Counted from the first letter of the stretch, positions 1 through 11,570 are shown. The stretch is DNA of 64,000 nt from Linnemannia hyalina (GCA_019671135.1 JAHRHY010000036.1:1-64000); one strand, 5' to 3'. Program-made: numbers and translations. The notes: generated by a model not told the origin, from the sequence alone.

Positions 1-51
1 AATATTTTATAATTTAATAATAAATAATAATAAGTATTTATAACATCAAGT
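1..51 (+). promoter_or_regulatory. atp6-like 5' leader in front of ORF194 (copy 1, partial)
   Basis: The stretch AATAATAATAAGTATTTATAAC just before the ORF194 start closely resembles the leader directly upstream of atp6 (32087-32130 on the minus strand). It looks like a captured atp6 leader; the left part is cut by the window edge. Confidence 0.5.
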
Positions 52-636
52 ATGGTTTCTAACAGCATGAAAAAATTTATAGGTCCTATAATTGTAGGAG
101 GTATAGCAGCAGCTGGAACTATTGAAATGGTAAAAAAACAAGGTGAATCTAATATTGAAAAGGCTAAAATATTAGCTCAATCTCAAGAGAATGTAGCACA
201 TATTCATGCTGAATCTCAAGAAAGAATTGCGCGTATTAATATTGAGTCTCAAGAAAGAATTGCTTCAGTTAATACTCAAAGTAATACTACTTTAACTAGC
301 CCTAATACTAATGTTATTAATAGTCCTAAGGAATCTGAATCTATTTTTGAATTTTTTGATTTATTTGGACCTGACAGATCCTTTGAATTTATTACTGGCG
401 TTACTTTATTTAGTGGTGGTTTAACATGTTTATTTTGTATAATATGTTTATTTTGCTATGTTATGATCTTTAAATTACAGGGTCCTTTAGAAAATTATTA
501 TTCTGGAAGATTTCTTATTTTTCTAAAATGGTTACAACCATTTAGCCAATACATTATTTATTTTTATTTATCTATAGTTATTGCTCTTTTAATTTTATTT
601 ACAGTCGCTGGTTTTATTCTTATTGTAAATAATTAA
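52..636 (+). CDS. ORF194, accessory membrane protein of unknown function (copy 1)
   Basis: Identical to the copy 2 gene at 26975-27559, where it is described in full. Intact in this copy, with 194 codons. It is followed by an atp6 scrap and an atp9 tail. Confidence 0.7.
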   Translation: MVSNSMKKFIGPIIVGGIAAAGTIEMVKKQGESNIEKAKILAQSQENVAHIHAESQERIARINIESQERIASVNTQSNTTLTSPNTNVINSPKESESIFEFFDLFGPDRSFEFITGVTLFSGGLTCLFCIICLFCYVMIFKLQGPLENYYSGRFLIFLKWLQPFSQYIIYFYLSIVIALLILFTVAGFILIVNN

Positions 637-660
637 TTGTTAATATAACATCCTAAGATA

Positions 661-729
661 ATTGAGGTTATCTTATATTTAACTAAAGCTTTAAGTTTAT
701 GGTTACGATTAATTGTTAGTATAATTGAT
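661..729 (+). pseudogene. atp6: atp6 internal fragment (copy 1)
   Basis: About 69 bases align with the atp6 segment encoding IETISYLARALSLGLRLTAN, with several substitutions and a lost base. There is no start or stop, so it is a displaced scrap of host gene sequence left beside ORF194. Confidence 0.65.
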
Positions 730-760
730 GACTATTAAAAATAAAAACTCCCCCCCGTTA

Positions 761-826
761 TTTGCTTTAACTGAAGCAATTGGGTTATTCGCTTTAATGA
801 TGGCTTTCTTATTATTATACTCATAA
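761..826 (+). pseudogene. atp9: Displaced atp9 3' end (copy 1)
   Basis: Twenty-two codons encode the last 21 residues of ATP synthase subunit 9 ([21 protein letters not shown]) and a stop. The protein is the same as the intact gene's C-terminus but the first codons differ synonymously (GCT TTA ACT against GCA TTG ACG). The 3' motif AATTAACACC plus a C run follows at 841-856. Confidence 0.85.
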
Positions 827-933
827 TTTTAAGCAACCGGAATTAACACCCCCCCCTGTGTTATTACCTCCTGGATTATATTACTCTTATTAATTAATTT
901 TATATTTTTTGTTATAAAATAACAAAACAAACA

Positions 934-1783
934 ATGTATACAACTTATAACTTATTATGCTTACAAATGTCCATTAATTTTATTTGTTATTTTGCTTCTG
1001 TTACGGCAGAATCTTCTATACAATTAGCTTTTGTTAGTCCAGAAGCTTCTATTGAACCTTTCAATATAGTTATGTTATTTTCTAGTATAGTGCCTATAAA
1101 AATATATTCAAATGCTGACCTTAATAAAGATTCAATTATCCTAGAGAATAAAGATAAAGCTAGCGTGTACCAATTTATTAATTTATTAACTGGAGAATCT
1201 TATGTGGGTAGTTCTACTAATCTAAGTTTAAGATTTAGACAATATTATAATTACAGTTTTATTTCTAGTCCCGCTAGAGGTAAAAGCGTAATATACTTAT
1301 CCATTTTAAGAAATGGTTACTCTAACTTCAGCCTTACTATCCTTGAGTATTGTGAAATAAAAGATTGCATTAATCGAGAACAATTTTATATAGATCTCAT
1401 AAAACCTACTATGAATATTCTTCAAGTAGCCCGGTAATTCCTCCCCTCCCCCATGGGTATAAACATACCGAGGGATAGTTTAGAAAAGATTGAGTATTAT
1501 CAAAAAGAATACTTATTTAGGCCCAGGGAATAATTTCTATGGTAAGTCACATACTCCTGAAAATAAGAAATTATTAAGTGAATTAGCAAAAGCTCGACCT
1601 AAATCTAATAATGCTAAATCAGTTATATTAACTGATTCAAATCATGAAATAATTCAAGAATTTGACTCAATGACTGCTCTTTCTTTATATTTAAAAGCAG
1701 ATAAGGCAAATTTAGCTAAACATAGAGATTTAGGTAAATTGTTTAGAAATTCATATTATATAAAATATATGAACAAAAAATAA
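934..1783 (+). pseudogene. GIY-YIG endonuclease ORF278, frameshifted (copy 1)
   Basis: Same gene as 25841-26677 and 41386-42222, but a C-rich insertion near 1430-1455 and single-base insertions near 1475-1495 break the frame after about residue 166. The other two copies are intact, so the break is probably a consensus error and not decay. Confidence 0.75.
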
Positions 1784-1854
1784 TACTCTCTTTAACAAAC
1801 TCTTTGAACTATCAATGTTCTATGTGTTTAAAGGTCAATTACCTGTATAATCAG

Positions 1855-1867
1855 TTAACACCCCCCT
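1855..1867 (+). promoter_or_regulatory. TTAACACCCCCC 3' motif after ORF278 (copy 1)
   Basis: TTAACA followed by a C run, about 70 bases after the ORF278 stop. It belongs to the recurrent motif found behind nearly every coding block of the unit. Confidence 0.5.
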
Positions 1868-1911
1868 CGGACGTTGTTCTATATATTTATATATTTAAAT
1901 ATAAGTATTAA

Positions 1912-1981
1912 TTGGATGTAGTTTAAATTAAAGCGCTCGATTCCAATTGAGAAACTGGAGGTTCAAGTCCTCTCATTCTTG
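1912..1981 (+). tRNA. tRNA, Gly(UCC) or Trp(CCA) (copy 1)
   Basis: The T arm is GGAGG-TTCAAGT-CCTCT and the anticodon stem is CTCGA/TTGAG, but the loop reads only six bases (TTCCAA). One missing T would give Gly UCC; one missing A would give Trp CCA. The acceptor stem has two mismatches at its end. All three copies read the same, so the short loop is either real or a systematic homopolymer error. Confidence 0.6.
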
Positions 1982-2125
1982 AAATACTTAATAAACATTT
2001 ACTAATGGCAAGTTTGTCTAAGTAAATTAAGAACAATTTTATATTGTTTTATAAGTGTAAAATTACTATAAAATAATGATTGATTTCATTATTTAATTTA
2101 GCTTACCCTTAAGTAGGCTAAAATT

Positions 2126-2971
2126 ATGGGATTTATTATAAATTATAATATGCAAAATAACTATTTACAAGCAGGTTTATTAAATAGAAGTTTTGATGTA
2201 ATCAAAACTTTTACTGTTATAGGAGCTTCTGCCTCTTTATTTTCACTACTTAATGAAATTAGAAAAGATACTATTAATGGGAAATATAGACATACACAAA
2301 AAAGGTTAGATGAAGCTGAGGAGCTAAGAAAAAGAGCTGAACTTGAGGCTTATAACTCGAAGATAGAGTTAGAGACACTTAAGATGAAGATCCAAACTTT
2401 GGAGGAAAATTTAAAAATTTCCAATAAACCTGAGTTTATTCAAAAAGAGGAATTAAAGGAGCTAGTTTCTAATAATTTTACTACTGAAACTAACTTAACA
2501 TCTACAAAGATAGAGTATTTAAAAAATAATTTCTCTTTAAATTCTAATCAAAATTTAGGTTCTAGCGAAGGTATAAATTCTTTTTCTTGGGAAAATATGA
2601 AGTTATTTTTAAATAATGCAAATACTGCAGATACTGGGAATAATCTAATACCTATAACAAATAAAGAAAATGCTGAGGTATTATCAACTAATGGATCAGA
2701 TTCTCTATATTTGTTATTTCAATATGCTTATGCTACGGTTTCATTACTTTTGGTTATTGGTCTATGTTTAATTACAATAGGAATATATTTTCTTAATAAT
2801 TATTTTATAGAACAGTATAATTTGGAAATTAAATTTCCAAGAATAATTAAGTTTGTTAAATATTATCGATATTTATCTTATTACTCAGTTATTTTTAATG
2901 GATTATTAATTGTGGTGTCATATATGTCTTTATTAATATTATCAATTTTTATTTTAATAGATTTACAGTAG
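2126..2971 (+). CDS. ORF281, coiled-coil membrane protein of unknown function (copy 1)
   Basis: Identical to the gene at 24653-25498, described there. Intact in this copy. Confidence 0.7.
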   Translation: MGFIINYNMQNNYLQAGLLNRSFDVIKTFTVIGASASLFSLLNEIRKDTINGKYRHTQKRLDEAEELRKRAELEAYNSKIELETLKMKIQTLEENLKISNKPEFIQKEELKELVSNNFTTETNLTSTKIEYLKNNFSLNSNQNLGSSEGINSFSWENMKLFLNNANTADTGNNLIPITNKENAEVLSTNGSDSLYLLFQYAYATVSLLLVIGLCLITIGIYFLNNYFIEQYNLEIKFPRIIKFVKYYRYLSYYSVIFNGLLIVVSYMSLLILSIFILIDLQ

Positions 2972-2979
2972 TTCCATAT

Positions 2980-3155
2980 CTTTTAAAATAGCAATTTTCA
3001 AAAATTATCTTACTTTAGTTTATCACGGATTAATACAAGGTAATAGAAAATTCATTATTTATGGACTTTTTGCTACTATTGCCTTAGCAATACTTTTCAC
3101 TGGTTTCAAGAATTTTAGCATTAACCCTTTTTTAATATTTTATTATTTTAATTAA
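2980..3155 (+). pseudogene. Small ORF fragment after ORF281 (copy 1)
   Basis: A reading frame without a clear start encodes a hydrophobic peptide (includes LVYHGLIQGNRKFIIYGLF) ending in a stop at about 3155. I do not recognise it. It lies between the ORF281 stop and the C-run motif at 3252-3270. Confidence 0.3.
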
Positions 3156-3307
3156 ATGTTCTAATTAGGGATAGAGATAATATAAACTGAATTAGGGTTT
3201 ATTTTTATAAAATAAAATATGTAAATGTATATACTTTATTTGGGACTATTTAAAACACCCCCCCCCCCTTTTTTTATTTTTAAACTTATTAACTCATATT
3301 TACTATA

Positions 3308-3358
3308 TTTGCTTTAACTGAAGCAATTGGGTTATTCGCTTTAATGATGGCACTCATA
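3308..3358 (+). pseudogene. atp9: Displaced atp9 3' end with internal deletion (copy 1)
   Basis: Starts with the same codons as the other atp9 tails but about 12 bases encoding the last leucines are missing, so the native stop is lost. The motif TAAACACC plus a C run follows at 3371-3384. Confidence 0.7.
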
Positions 3359-3594
3359 AAGAACCGGAATTAAACACCCCCCCCTATCATAATTGCCTTT
3401 CATTATTGCTTTTATTTTATCTACATGATAATGACTTTTATAGACTTAACATTACTAAACTATATAGCATATCATCTTTAGCCATGAAAACATATACTAG
3501 TAATAGAAGTAAAATCTTCCGCCTGTAATTTATATTCTAAAATCTAATAACACCTATTTTTATATCGTTACCGAAAATACTATTCTTAATATAA

Positions 3595-3645
3595 AAATAT
3601 GGGTACTCTAACTTTAGTTTAGAAATATTAGAGTATTGTGAGATA
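3595..3645 (+). pseudogene. GIY-YIG endonuclease scrap (copy 1)
   Basis: The bases encode YGYSNFSLEILEYCEI-like residues, the segment after the GIY-YIG core in ORF257 and ORF278. Nothing else of the gene remains. Confidence 0.6.
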
Positions 3646-3708
3646 GGGGGGGGGTGTTTAGTTTAATTATTCATTAAACTAAATATTGCTTTAATGAAAT
3701 AACTAATC

Positions 3709-3870
3709 CTAGTTTAACTGTTCGTTAAGCCAAGCTAAGTATTTCTCTAAAGATACTGCTTCGATTACGATAGGCATAAATCCATGGTTTACACCACAAA
3801 TCTCGCTACATTGCCCGTAGAATAAACCTTCTCTATTAATGAAAGTAGAAGTTTGGTTTAATCGACCAGG
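3709..3870 (-). pseudogene. cox2: Displaced cox2 3' end (copy 1)
   Basis: Fifty-three codons plus stop of the cox2 C-terminus, including the CuA motif [15 protein letters not shown], without any 5' part. Full description at 23753-23914. Confidence 0.85.
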
Positions 3871-3895
3871 GATTTAAGTAGAGGAGGTGTTTATT

Positions 3896-4690
3896 TTATG
3901 ACATAAAGTATAATAAAAAACTTAAAAATATTATTCCTCCTATTATACTAATATAACCAAGGATTGTAAAACCTGTAACATATAATACTTTCGTTTTTTC
4001 AAACAATAATATTAATTTATTAAAGAATCTCAACAATGTTGGTTGTTTTATTAGTGATGATATTTTGGATGCATATCTTAGAAGTAATAGTCGTAATAAA
4101 ATAAAATTAAAACATTGTATCCCTATTATTAATAATATTATACTAACAGATAATAGAGCTATATTAGGGTCTTCTGCTATAGGGTCTAAATTCCTTAAAG
4201 GATTAAAGATTATATCACCAACTTCTAATGGACAGCCGAATTATTAGCTCCGGTATTGGAAGGATTAACTTCCTCAACAGTAATAGAAAAGTTTGGTCTA
4301 TGAGCTCTATTAATAGCATATATACCTAAACCGTACATCGTACCAATTGCTAAGCCTGTAGCAGTCATGATTCCTTTAGTCTGGAATGTTCCTGGAAATA
4401 TTTCAGATGCCCATACTCCAGATTTTAGACCATAATAACCCATATATCCAGCAAGACCAGAAATACCAAGATACCCTGTATATTGCCCTAGTTTTCTTGG
4501 TATTGTTTCAAACCGTATAGGTCCTTCCCGAAGGGGAGGAAACATCATTAACTGTTTCATCTGCACAATAAATAATATTATCATTTAAAAAGAATGAAAG
4601 AATAATATAAAATAGAATAATATAGATAAGTTTAATAATATAAACACGTAAAGAAAAATAATGAAAAAAATTAAATAATTTGAATAACAT
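3896..4690 (-). pseudogene. Broken accessory membrane ORF (copy 1)
   Basis: Same locus as 22933-23727 and 62892-63686, described in the copy 4 entry. The frame is interrupted at the same two places here as in copies 2 and 4. Confidence 0.55.
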
Positions 4691-4738
4691 TGTAAAATAA
4701 AAAATAGTCTCGTACAAAAAAAGAAATTTAATCATATA
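4691..4738 (-). promoter_or_regulatory. Captured cox2 5' leader (copy 1)
   Basis: Contains ATTAAATTTCTTTTTTTG and TACGAGAC, as in front of cox2. It precedes the broken membrane ORF. Confidence 0.7.
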
Positions 4739-4931
4739 TTTATTATAACAATCATAGCCACTTATATTTATTTATTAAAATATTTAGTATTAATAAGGCC
4801 CTAGGGAGTAACTCTCCCGGAAATAATTTTAATCTTGACTAGTGAGGAGGGTGTTAAAAGGCAATGTTAAACTGTAGCATCAGCTTTTAACTGAATAGAA
4901 GTATCATTCCAGATACTTATTATTTGAGATT

Positions 4932-5879
4932 TTAACTCTGGTGTCCATTTTGTGGTTTTTCTTGACCTCTTAAACTTAAAATTAAATCTCGGATTTTAAG
5001 AAGTTTTATTAGCGTAATCGCTTTAATCCCATAGTATATGGATATTTCTCAAAAGAAAGGAAGAAGGAATATTATATAATTGTATCTTCAGAACCACAAT
5101 TTAACGAAATTGCTTTATCGTTAACTTTGATATAACAGGTTATTAATATCAAAGTAATCTTTTATAGATTGTAAGTAATAAATATTATCTTGATGTTGTG
5201 TAAACCCTATTTTTATCTACCAAAAATAAACTCTCCAAGTTTTGGTAATTAAAGATAAAATAACCATCACCTGCAAGGAAACCACTGATAATAATTAGGA
5301 TCTAAAAGGATATAATCCTGGAGTGTTAGGATTACAGTGTAGATTATGTTATTATTAAACAATCGTTCTGTATAGAATGAGCTTTAATTAATTTAATCTC
5401 ACTAAGGCCTTCAATAGTTAAATGTCCTTTATTTTTGATAATCTCTAATCCCTTAAGCCAATCCAAGTAATCTAAATGTTTAGTACCTCTTAAGGGATAT
5501 TTTAATAAGAAAGGAATTATAATGTTAAAAATGCTATTTTGATCTGACACTGTATAATCTAAGCAATCTTTAACATCTATCTTGCTAATATTACCACAAT
5601 TAAAATTACTCTTAACCATATATAATAATACAATATCTCGTTTATGAGCAGTAATTCTAATCGGGGTTTAACACTAAATCCTGTATTTATAGTTTTAGAG
5701 TTTGAAATAGAGAAATCAAAACAACCCTCAGCATCAGTTAAACCGGTAATAAACCAAGGGGATAAATGAGTAGGTACTTGAGGTGTATCTAATTTAAAAG
5801 ATTCTTTACGATCTTTTGAGTAACTAATTAGTATAGAGGACATGCTTAAAGTTAGTAATCCTTCTTCACTCAGGGGGGA
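4932..5879 (-). pseudogene. LAGLIDADG endonuclease fused to cox2, frameshifted (copy 1)
   Basis: Counterpart of residues 258 onward of the fusion at 60936-62651. Numerous one-base differences from copy 4 break the frame, including one near 5620-5660. These are probably sequence errors, since copies 3 and 4 read through. Confidence 0.75.
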
Positions 5880-6649
5880 GTTTAATTGTTTCGTTTAACC
5901 AAGCTAAGTATTTCTCTAAAGAAACAGCTTCGATTACGATTGGCATAAACCCGTGGTTAACACCACATATTTCTGAACATTGTCCGTAGAATAATCCTTC
6001 TCTATTGATAATAGTAGAAGTTTGATTTAATCTTCCTGGAACACAATCTAATTTAAGACCTAAAGCAGGAACAGCAAAAGAATGAATTACATCACTACCA
6101 GTTAAGATGAATCTTACATGAGTGTCTACTGGTAATACAACCCGGTTATCTACCTCAAGAAGTCTGAATTGACCCTCTTCCAAGTCGGCTTCAGGTATCA
6201 TGAAACTATCAAAAGCTATTGGTTCTCCAGAATCTGAGATATAATCAGAGTATTCATAACTCCAGAACCATTGAGAACCTACAGCTTTAACAGTAATAGC
6301 AGGATCTATAACTTCATCCATTAAGTATAATAATCTGAAACTAGGGAAAGCAATAGCTACTAATACTAATGCTGGAGTAACTGTCCAAATTAATTCTATA
6401 ACTGTACCATGAGTGAAGTATTTGTATACTATAGGATTAGTTCTCGTATTGAATTTAATAATAATAGTACCTAACATCCAAGATACACCGATACGATTAT
6501 TACTAAATAGAACATAATTTGATCGTGAAGATCTACAATTCCATCGAAAGATGGTGATGCACCGTCTTGGAATGCAAGTTGCCAGGTTCCGCTACGTCAC
6601 AATGAGCAGTAGGGAAAAAGTTGAAAAAGTTAAATAATTTTGATAACAT
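5880..6649 (-). pseudogene. cox2: cox2, frameshifted (copy 1)
   Basis: Most of cytochrome c oxidase subunit 2 reads well, but single bases are lost near 6490 and 6580 and one is gained near 5890, so the frame is not continuous. The copy 4 gene is the reference. Confidence 0.85.
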
Positions 6650-6700
6650 TGTAATTTTAAAAAGGGTCTCGTACAAAAAAAGAAATTTAATCATATATAT
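6650..6700 (-). promoter_or_regulatory. cox2 5' leader (copy 1)
   Basis: Native cox2 leader, with the T run and TACGAGACC element described in the copy 4 entry at 60886-60935. Confidence 0.65.
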
Positions 6701-6849
6701 ATTTCAACGGTTATGGCCACTTACATCAATAAGGGTTATTATGCAAATAGGAGGGTGTTAGATTATAAAGGTTAAAATATATTTAGAGTCTTTATAATTA
6801 AGCGATTTATATGATAATGATATATTATACCCCTATCATTAATAATAAT

Positions 6850-7721
6850 TTAGATGTTCTTATCCTCCTTTGAAGTAGCTCCTAGACAAGAATCCGGATT
6901 GAAAAGAGTGGTTGATAATACCCACTTACCTTGAAATAATTTACCATTATTAGTGTAACGTACTATTGTATTTTTATCTACCTTAAAAAAACTCAGCAGC
7001 TTTACGATAGGAATTAAAAGTATTAATTAATTAAAGATCTATCACAATTATAAACATAAATGCAAGTACCTCTAGTAATACTGATCTGATCTTTTCTTTA
7101 GTCCCTTCTGATAAGTTTTTCCTATGTTGGCTTCACTAATTTTAGCTTTTGTGGCCTCAGTTAATACTTTACCTGTAAGAGCTTCACTTATCTTAAGCTT
7201 AGTTTCTTCCGATAAATTTTACCGGTATGAGCTTCACTCATTTTTTCTTTTGTAAGTTGAGTAGCTATTTTTCCTGTTAAAGCTTCACTCATTTTAGCTC
7301 GCATTTCTGGGGGGTAAATTTTTCCAAATAATGGACTTTTATCTCCTGAAAGAGCTTCACTAATTCTTATTCGTATTTCAGGAAGATGTTTATATCCTAA
7401 TGAACTACCAGCTACTTTAAGGATATTATATTCAGGCGCCGCCAGCCCCCGTAAGAGGGCATCTTAAAAACAAGTTTTAATTTATTTATTAATTAAAACA
7501 GCCTTTGGCTCGTTAGAGACACAGGCGTGCCGCAGGGAAGTATAAAATAAAGCGGGCCGTGCCGGAGGGAAGGGCTCAAGAGTATCAAGATAATATTGTT
7601 TCCGTGAGAGAATCAATTTCCGTACATCTTCTTTCGATAAATTTTCTATATTGATATATTCGAAAATAAATAAAGAAAATGCAGAATGAGTATGAGTAAT
7701 AATAGCATTACAGATATACAT
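6850..7721 (-). pseudogene. Decayed GIY-YIG/NUMOD3 endonuclease (copy 1)
   Basis: Counterpart of 59863-60735, interrupted by the 139-bp insert at 7435-7572 and by frameshifts. The GIY-YIG core itself is missing. Confidence 0.75.
7435..7572 (-). mobile_element. 139-bp GC-rich insert in endonuclease pseudogene (copy 1)
   Basis: Same element as 60012-60150, one base shorter here. See that entry. Confidence 0.6.
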
Positions 7722-7785
7722 GTTTTTTTTATTATTTTATTTATTATAAAGAAATAATAGATTAAATTATATTATTTTTTGTATT

Positions 7786-7856
7786 TGCTCCGAGGATGAA
7801 TCGAACAACCGTAAAAGGTTTTTCAAACCTCTACTTTACCACTAAGCTATCGGGGC
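7786..7856 (-). tRNA. trnF: tRNA-Phe(GAA) (copy 1)
   Basis: Same sequence as 19779-19849. Confidence 0.9.
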
Positions 7857-7937
7857 TATTTTTTTAAACAGGGATTTTAAAGCCTTTCTTAAATCTTATA
7901 GTAATTCTATATTAATATTTCTTTATTAATAATTGTA

Positions 7938-8190
7938 TTAAGCCATAAATATATTCGGAATTGATTTTCCTTTATTTTCTATATATACATTTTCTTTAAA
8001 TTCTGCACTATTTAAATATATTTTTCTGGTTTATTTGAAATAAGCCATTTTTTTAATTGAATATCTAAATCTTCGTTATTTGGAATTTCATTAATTTTAT
8101 TATTTAATGGGAAAAACACATGGTAATTTCGAGATTGTCCTATATAAGAATTTAAAATATAAGTATATTTTTTATAAAAGTTTCCTCGTT
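7938..8190 (-). pseudogene. ORF fragment of unknown origin (copy 1)
   Basis: Counterpart of 59394-59645, described there. Confidence 0.35.
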
Positions 8191-8210
8191 TTATTAAGGG
8201 GGGTGTTAAA

Positions 8211-8273
8211 CTATTTAGTTTTAGTACCTAAATTGAATAACGTGTTTTCGAGAATACTTACTACTGGTAAGAT
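8211..8273 (-). pseudogene. cob: Second displaced cob 3' end (copy 1)
   Basis: Counterpart of 19361-19423: the last 20 cob codons plus stop, followed by the TTTAACACCCCCC motif at 8197-8210. Confidence 0.85.
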
Positions 8274-8367
8274 TATCTAAGAAAAGGTATTAATATTGGT
8301 ATATATTTGACTTGTAAAATAATAATTTAATTGTTTATTATTGTAAAACAATAATTCATAATTAAAA

Positions 8368-9732
8368 TTATAGGGAGGTGTTTACATTAATTTTATTTTT
8401 ATCGTTTTTATTATTTATTAATGATTTATAACTACCAAATACTAATAAAGAATTAGATATAACTTCTTTATTGTGTATAAAATACATATCAAAAGTATCT
8501 ATTAATGCATATGTAATAACCATCGCTAACGCGATGGAAAAGTATAGAAAGATTAACCAGAACCAAAATAAGATATTTAAATATTTTCTATTTAAATTAA
8601 TATACATTAAAATATATTTATTTTTAAAATAATTATCAAGAGTAGTACCATATTTATTAATTACACTAATAATAGTTAAACCAAATACAGCGTATAAACT
8701 TAAAAATAATACGAATAATAATACTAATTCAAGTTTATAGTATACGTTGTAATGAGACATATTTAATAAATCACCACATTCCAACACAGAGTTAATATTA
8801 TAACTATCACTAATTTTATAATACTCTTCATTAGAAATATTGGATGTGGAAGTATTCTCTATTATAGAAAGATTGTCTACATTAGAATTTGAAGCAGAAG
8901 TAGTAGAGGGTATTCTATTTAAAGTTAACTCATCATTTTCTATTTTAGCATTAATTGAATAATCACCAACTTTAATGTTAGTGTCTATTTCATATTTAGG
9001 TATATTTTTAACAGGGATATTAGCGCTAATTGTACTATTAGAGCTTGTCTCAACAATGTTAGCATCTTTACCGTATAAAATATTTAAATAATTTCTAACA
9101 CTTAAATAAGAAGCTATTAATGAAGATACAGCGATAGTGGTACCAGCTCTAGTCTGAGGAGGTAATGTTTTTAATATTTTTGATGCTCCAATACCAATAC
9201 CTGTTGCTGCAGCACCTAATCCAACTATTTTAAAAGAATCTCCCGCAGGGTGATTCAGCCCAAGGGCAGAATCTTTAAAATCAGCAAGAATACTAAAATT
9301 TAAATTAACACCTTTTGAAGATTCAACAGCAGAGGCTGAATCAATATTAGGTTGATTATCAGCTACAATTGTGTTTTTACTAGACTCTGATGCTAATATA
9401 GAACTATCAACCGAACCTAATACATTACTTGAATCAGATGTAATGTATTTACGTTTTTTAGAAAAAGATTCAACGCCACTTTCTGGTGAACTAGTTCCTT
9501 CATTAATATCATCCATACAATAAAGAACATTATCATTTAAAGTAAGTATAATAAAAGAATAAATTACTACAATAATAAAAACTTTAAAAACAATATTATT
9601 AACTAAATAAATATAATAATAAAATAGAACATTTAATATATTATTCGTAGAAAAAGGCATAGCATTAGAAAGGACAGGGGATAAAGATTTAGAGGAACAA
9701 GATAATAAAGGGAAATTTGTTAAGTGTAACAT
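8368..9732 (-). CDS. ORF454, accessory membrane protein (copy 1)
   Basis: Identical to 17902-19266 and intact. See that entry. Confidence 0.7.
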   Translation of the reverse strand: MLHLTNFPLLSCSSKSLSPVLSNAMPFSTNNILNVLFYYYIYLVNNIVFKVFIIVVIYSFIILTLNDNVLYCMDDINEGTSSPESGVESFSKKRKYITSDSSNVLGSVDSSILASESSKNTIVADNQPNIDSASAVESSKGVNLNFSILADFKDSALGLNHPAGDSFKIVGLGAAATGIGIGASKILKTLPPQTRAGTTIAVSSLIASYLSVRNYLNILYGKDANIVETSSNSTISANIPVKNIPKYEIDTNIKVGDYSINAKIENDELTLNRIPSTTSASNSNVDNLSIIENTSTSNISNEEYYKISDSYNINSVLECGDLLNMSHYNVYYKLELVLLFVLFLSLYAVFGLTIISVINKYGTTLDNYFKNKYILMYINLNRKYLNILFWFWLIFLYFSIALAMVITYALIDTFDMYFIHNKEVISNSLLVFGSYKSLINNKNDKNKINVNTSL

Positions 9733-10574
9733 TGTGTTTTTTAGGTTGAGCTGAAGCGGTGGCTCTCCGCAGGCGGGGAGGTTTTTATAAAAAAAATATA
9801 AAAACCCCTTAGGTTGTACATTCGTACGAGAAAATGGCTTTGCTTTAAATCCAATGTTTTACTGCCCTGGGGGGCCCCCACCCTCCGAAGGAGGGCCGGG
9901 CCTCTGTTACCGAGGTGATTCAATTTCAATAAATGGATTGATTCAACAATGGGATTTCTCCAGAGTAACACAGGATAAAGGCAAAAGAAGAGGGGTTAGA
10001 GAGAAAACATAAGGTTAGCTACTGCGAAAGGCAGTAGGCGAAGCCAAGGGTTTTCCCTAATTTTGGGGGTAAGGAATTCGCATCCTCATACGATTTGGCT
10101 GTTCGTTAACAGCAGGGGTTATTTATACTCGCTCTGTTACGAGTAATTTATAGAAAATAAGAGGGATAATGATTAACTAGGTCTCTCAGGTGCCTTTATA
10201 AATAAATGTTTGGGCCGGGGACCTCTGCAGAAATGCGGAGGTGGGCCCCCGGATAATATAAATTAAAAACTCAATCCTTCGGCGAATTAAAAATTTTATT
10301 TTTAACATTTAGAAAATAAAAGGCCTTGAACACGTAATATATTCCAATATAGAATTATCTATCTCTAAAGGGGAGTACCTTTTATTTAAAACCGACTAAT
10401 TACTGTTACACATTTATTATTTTACCACCGGGAGTCCATTTTTAACTCCAGCGATTGAACGGGTACATAAAAAATTATTAATTAATTTTTTATTAAAAGT
10501 TATTTTACTCCGCGCGACATGGAATTATTTCTTCAATAGCAAGCTTCAAAGTTATATGTTTCTGAAAAAATAAT
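9733..10574. other. GC-rich intergenic spacer (copy 1)
   Basis: Mirror of 17059-17901, described there. No convincing gene; a 76-codon open frame at 9741-9971 runs through GC clusters and is not supported. Confidence 0.6.
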
Positions 10575-10589
10575 TGGGGGGGTGTTAAA

Positions 10590-10742
10590 CTATTTAGTTG
10601 TTTTAGTTCCTAAATCGAATAACGTATTTTCGATTATTCCTACTACTGGTAAGATTACTAAGAAGTAAGAGAAATAGAAAATAGTAGAAACTTGTCCAAT
10701 TTCTACTAATGGGCTTTCTGGATGGTTCGCACCTATCCACAA
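10590..10742 (-). pseudogene. cob: First displaced cob 3' end (copy 1)
   Basis: Counterpart of 16892-17044: 50 C-terminal cob codons and a stop behind ORF248. Confidence 0.9.
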
Positions 10743-10766
10743 AGCCTGCCGAGAAAAGGTACACAC

Positions 10767-11513
10767 CTAAGCAGCCTTATTATAAGAATTAAAAGGCTCA
10801 GATGAAAGGATACACATCTTAAATACTTTTTTTGTATCTATGTATCTATAAATAGATTTTCGATGACAATTAAAATATATCGCAGCCTCAGTATAAGAAT
10901 TAAATACCTTAAGAGGGTTAGAGGATTGTAAATCCTCGTAAACATATACTTTCTTAGATAATATGTTTTTATCCCCAGTACGACCAAACATAGGATTGTT
11001 AACTCCTTTGTTATTAGAAGAAAATTTATCGATAACCTCAGGAGAATGTTTAAACCCTAAGGATTTACCAGCAAGCTTTAATATATTATAATGAGGAGAT
11101 AGAAGGTCTAAGTAGTATTGCTCTCTTTCAAGAACTAATTTCCTAGCTTCAGGTTTCGTCATGTCCTTAATGTCTATATATTCAAGAATCATCAAAGAAA
11201 ATGTTGAGTAACCATGAAGTCTTAAAGCATTATTGATATATCTATTTTTCCCAGCTTCTAAATAGCTAAGATTATAGTAACGTCTAATACGCACAGATAA
11301 CTCCATTCCGGATCCTACGTAGGTTTTCCCGGACTCCACATGCTGCCATTGATAAATTCCAGTCTTATCTTTATTATCAGATAAAATTTTGAATTTTTCG
11401 AGATCAGCATTAGAATAAATCATAACAGGAGTCACCGGTGTGGAAGAAGCATTTGACAATTGAGTATATTGTCGAAATTGAACCATTGAGTTATTGTTGA
11501 AAAAGTTTAACAT
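10767..11513 (-). CDS. GIY-YIG homing endonuclease ORF248 (copy 1)
   Basis: Identical to 16121-16867 and intact. Confidence 0.9.
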   Translation of the reverse strand: MLNFFNNNSMVQFRQYTQLSNASSTPVTPVMIYSNADLEKFKILSDNKDKTGIYQWQHVESGKTYVGSGMELSVRIRRYYNLSYLEAGKNRYINNALRLHGYSTFSLMILEYIDIKDMTKPEARKLVLEREQYYLDLLSPHYNILKLAGKSLGFKHSPEVIDKFSSNNKGVNNPMFGRTGDKNILSKKVYVYEDLQSSNPLKVFNSYTEAAIYFNCHRKSIYRYIDTKKVFKMCILSSEPFNSYNKAA

Positions 11514-11570
11514 ATATATTTAAAAAAAGGGTCTCGTACAAAAAAAGAAATTTAATCATATATATGTGCA
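11514..11570 (-). promoter_or_regulatory. Captured cox2-type leader before ORF248 (copy 1)
   Basis: Mirror of 16064-16120. Confidence 0.65.

Noticed and set aside
4065..4247. 60-codon frame on the strand opposite the broken membrane ORF (also at 23375 and 63335)
   Set aside because: It is antisense to the membrane segments of the broken ORF and has no leader or 3' motif of its own.
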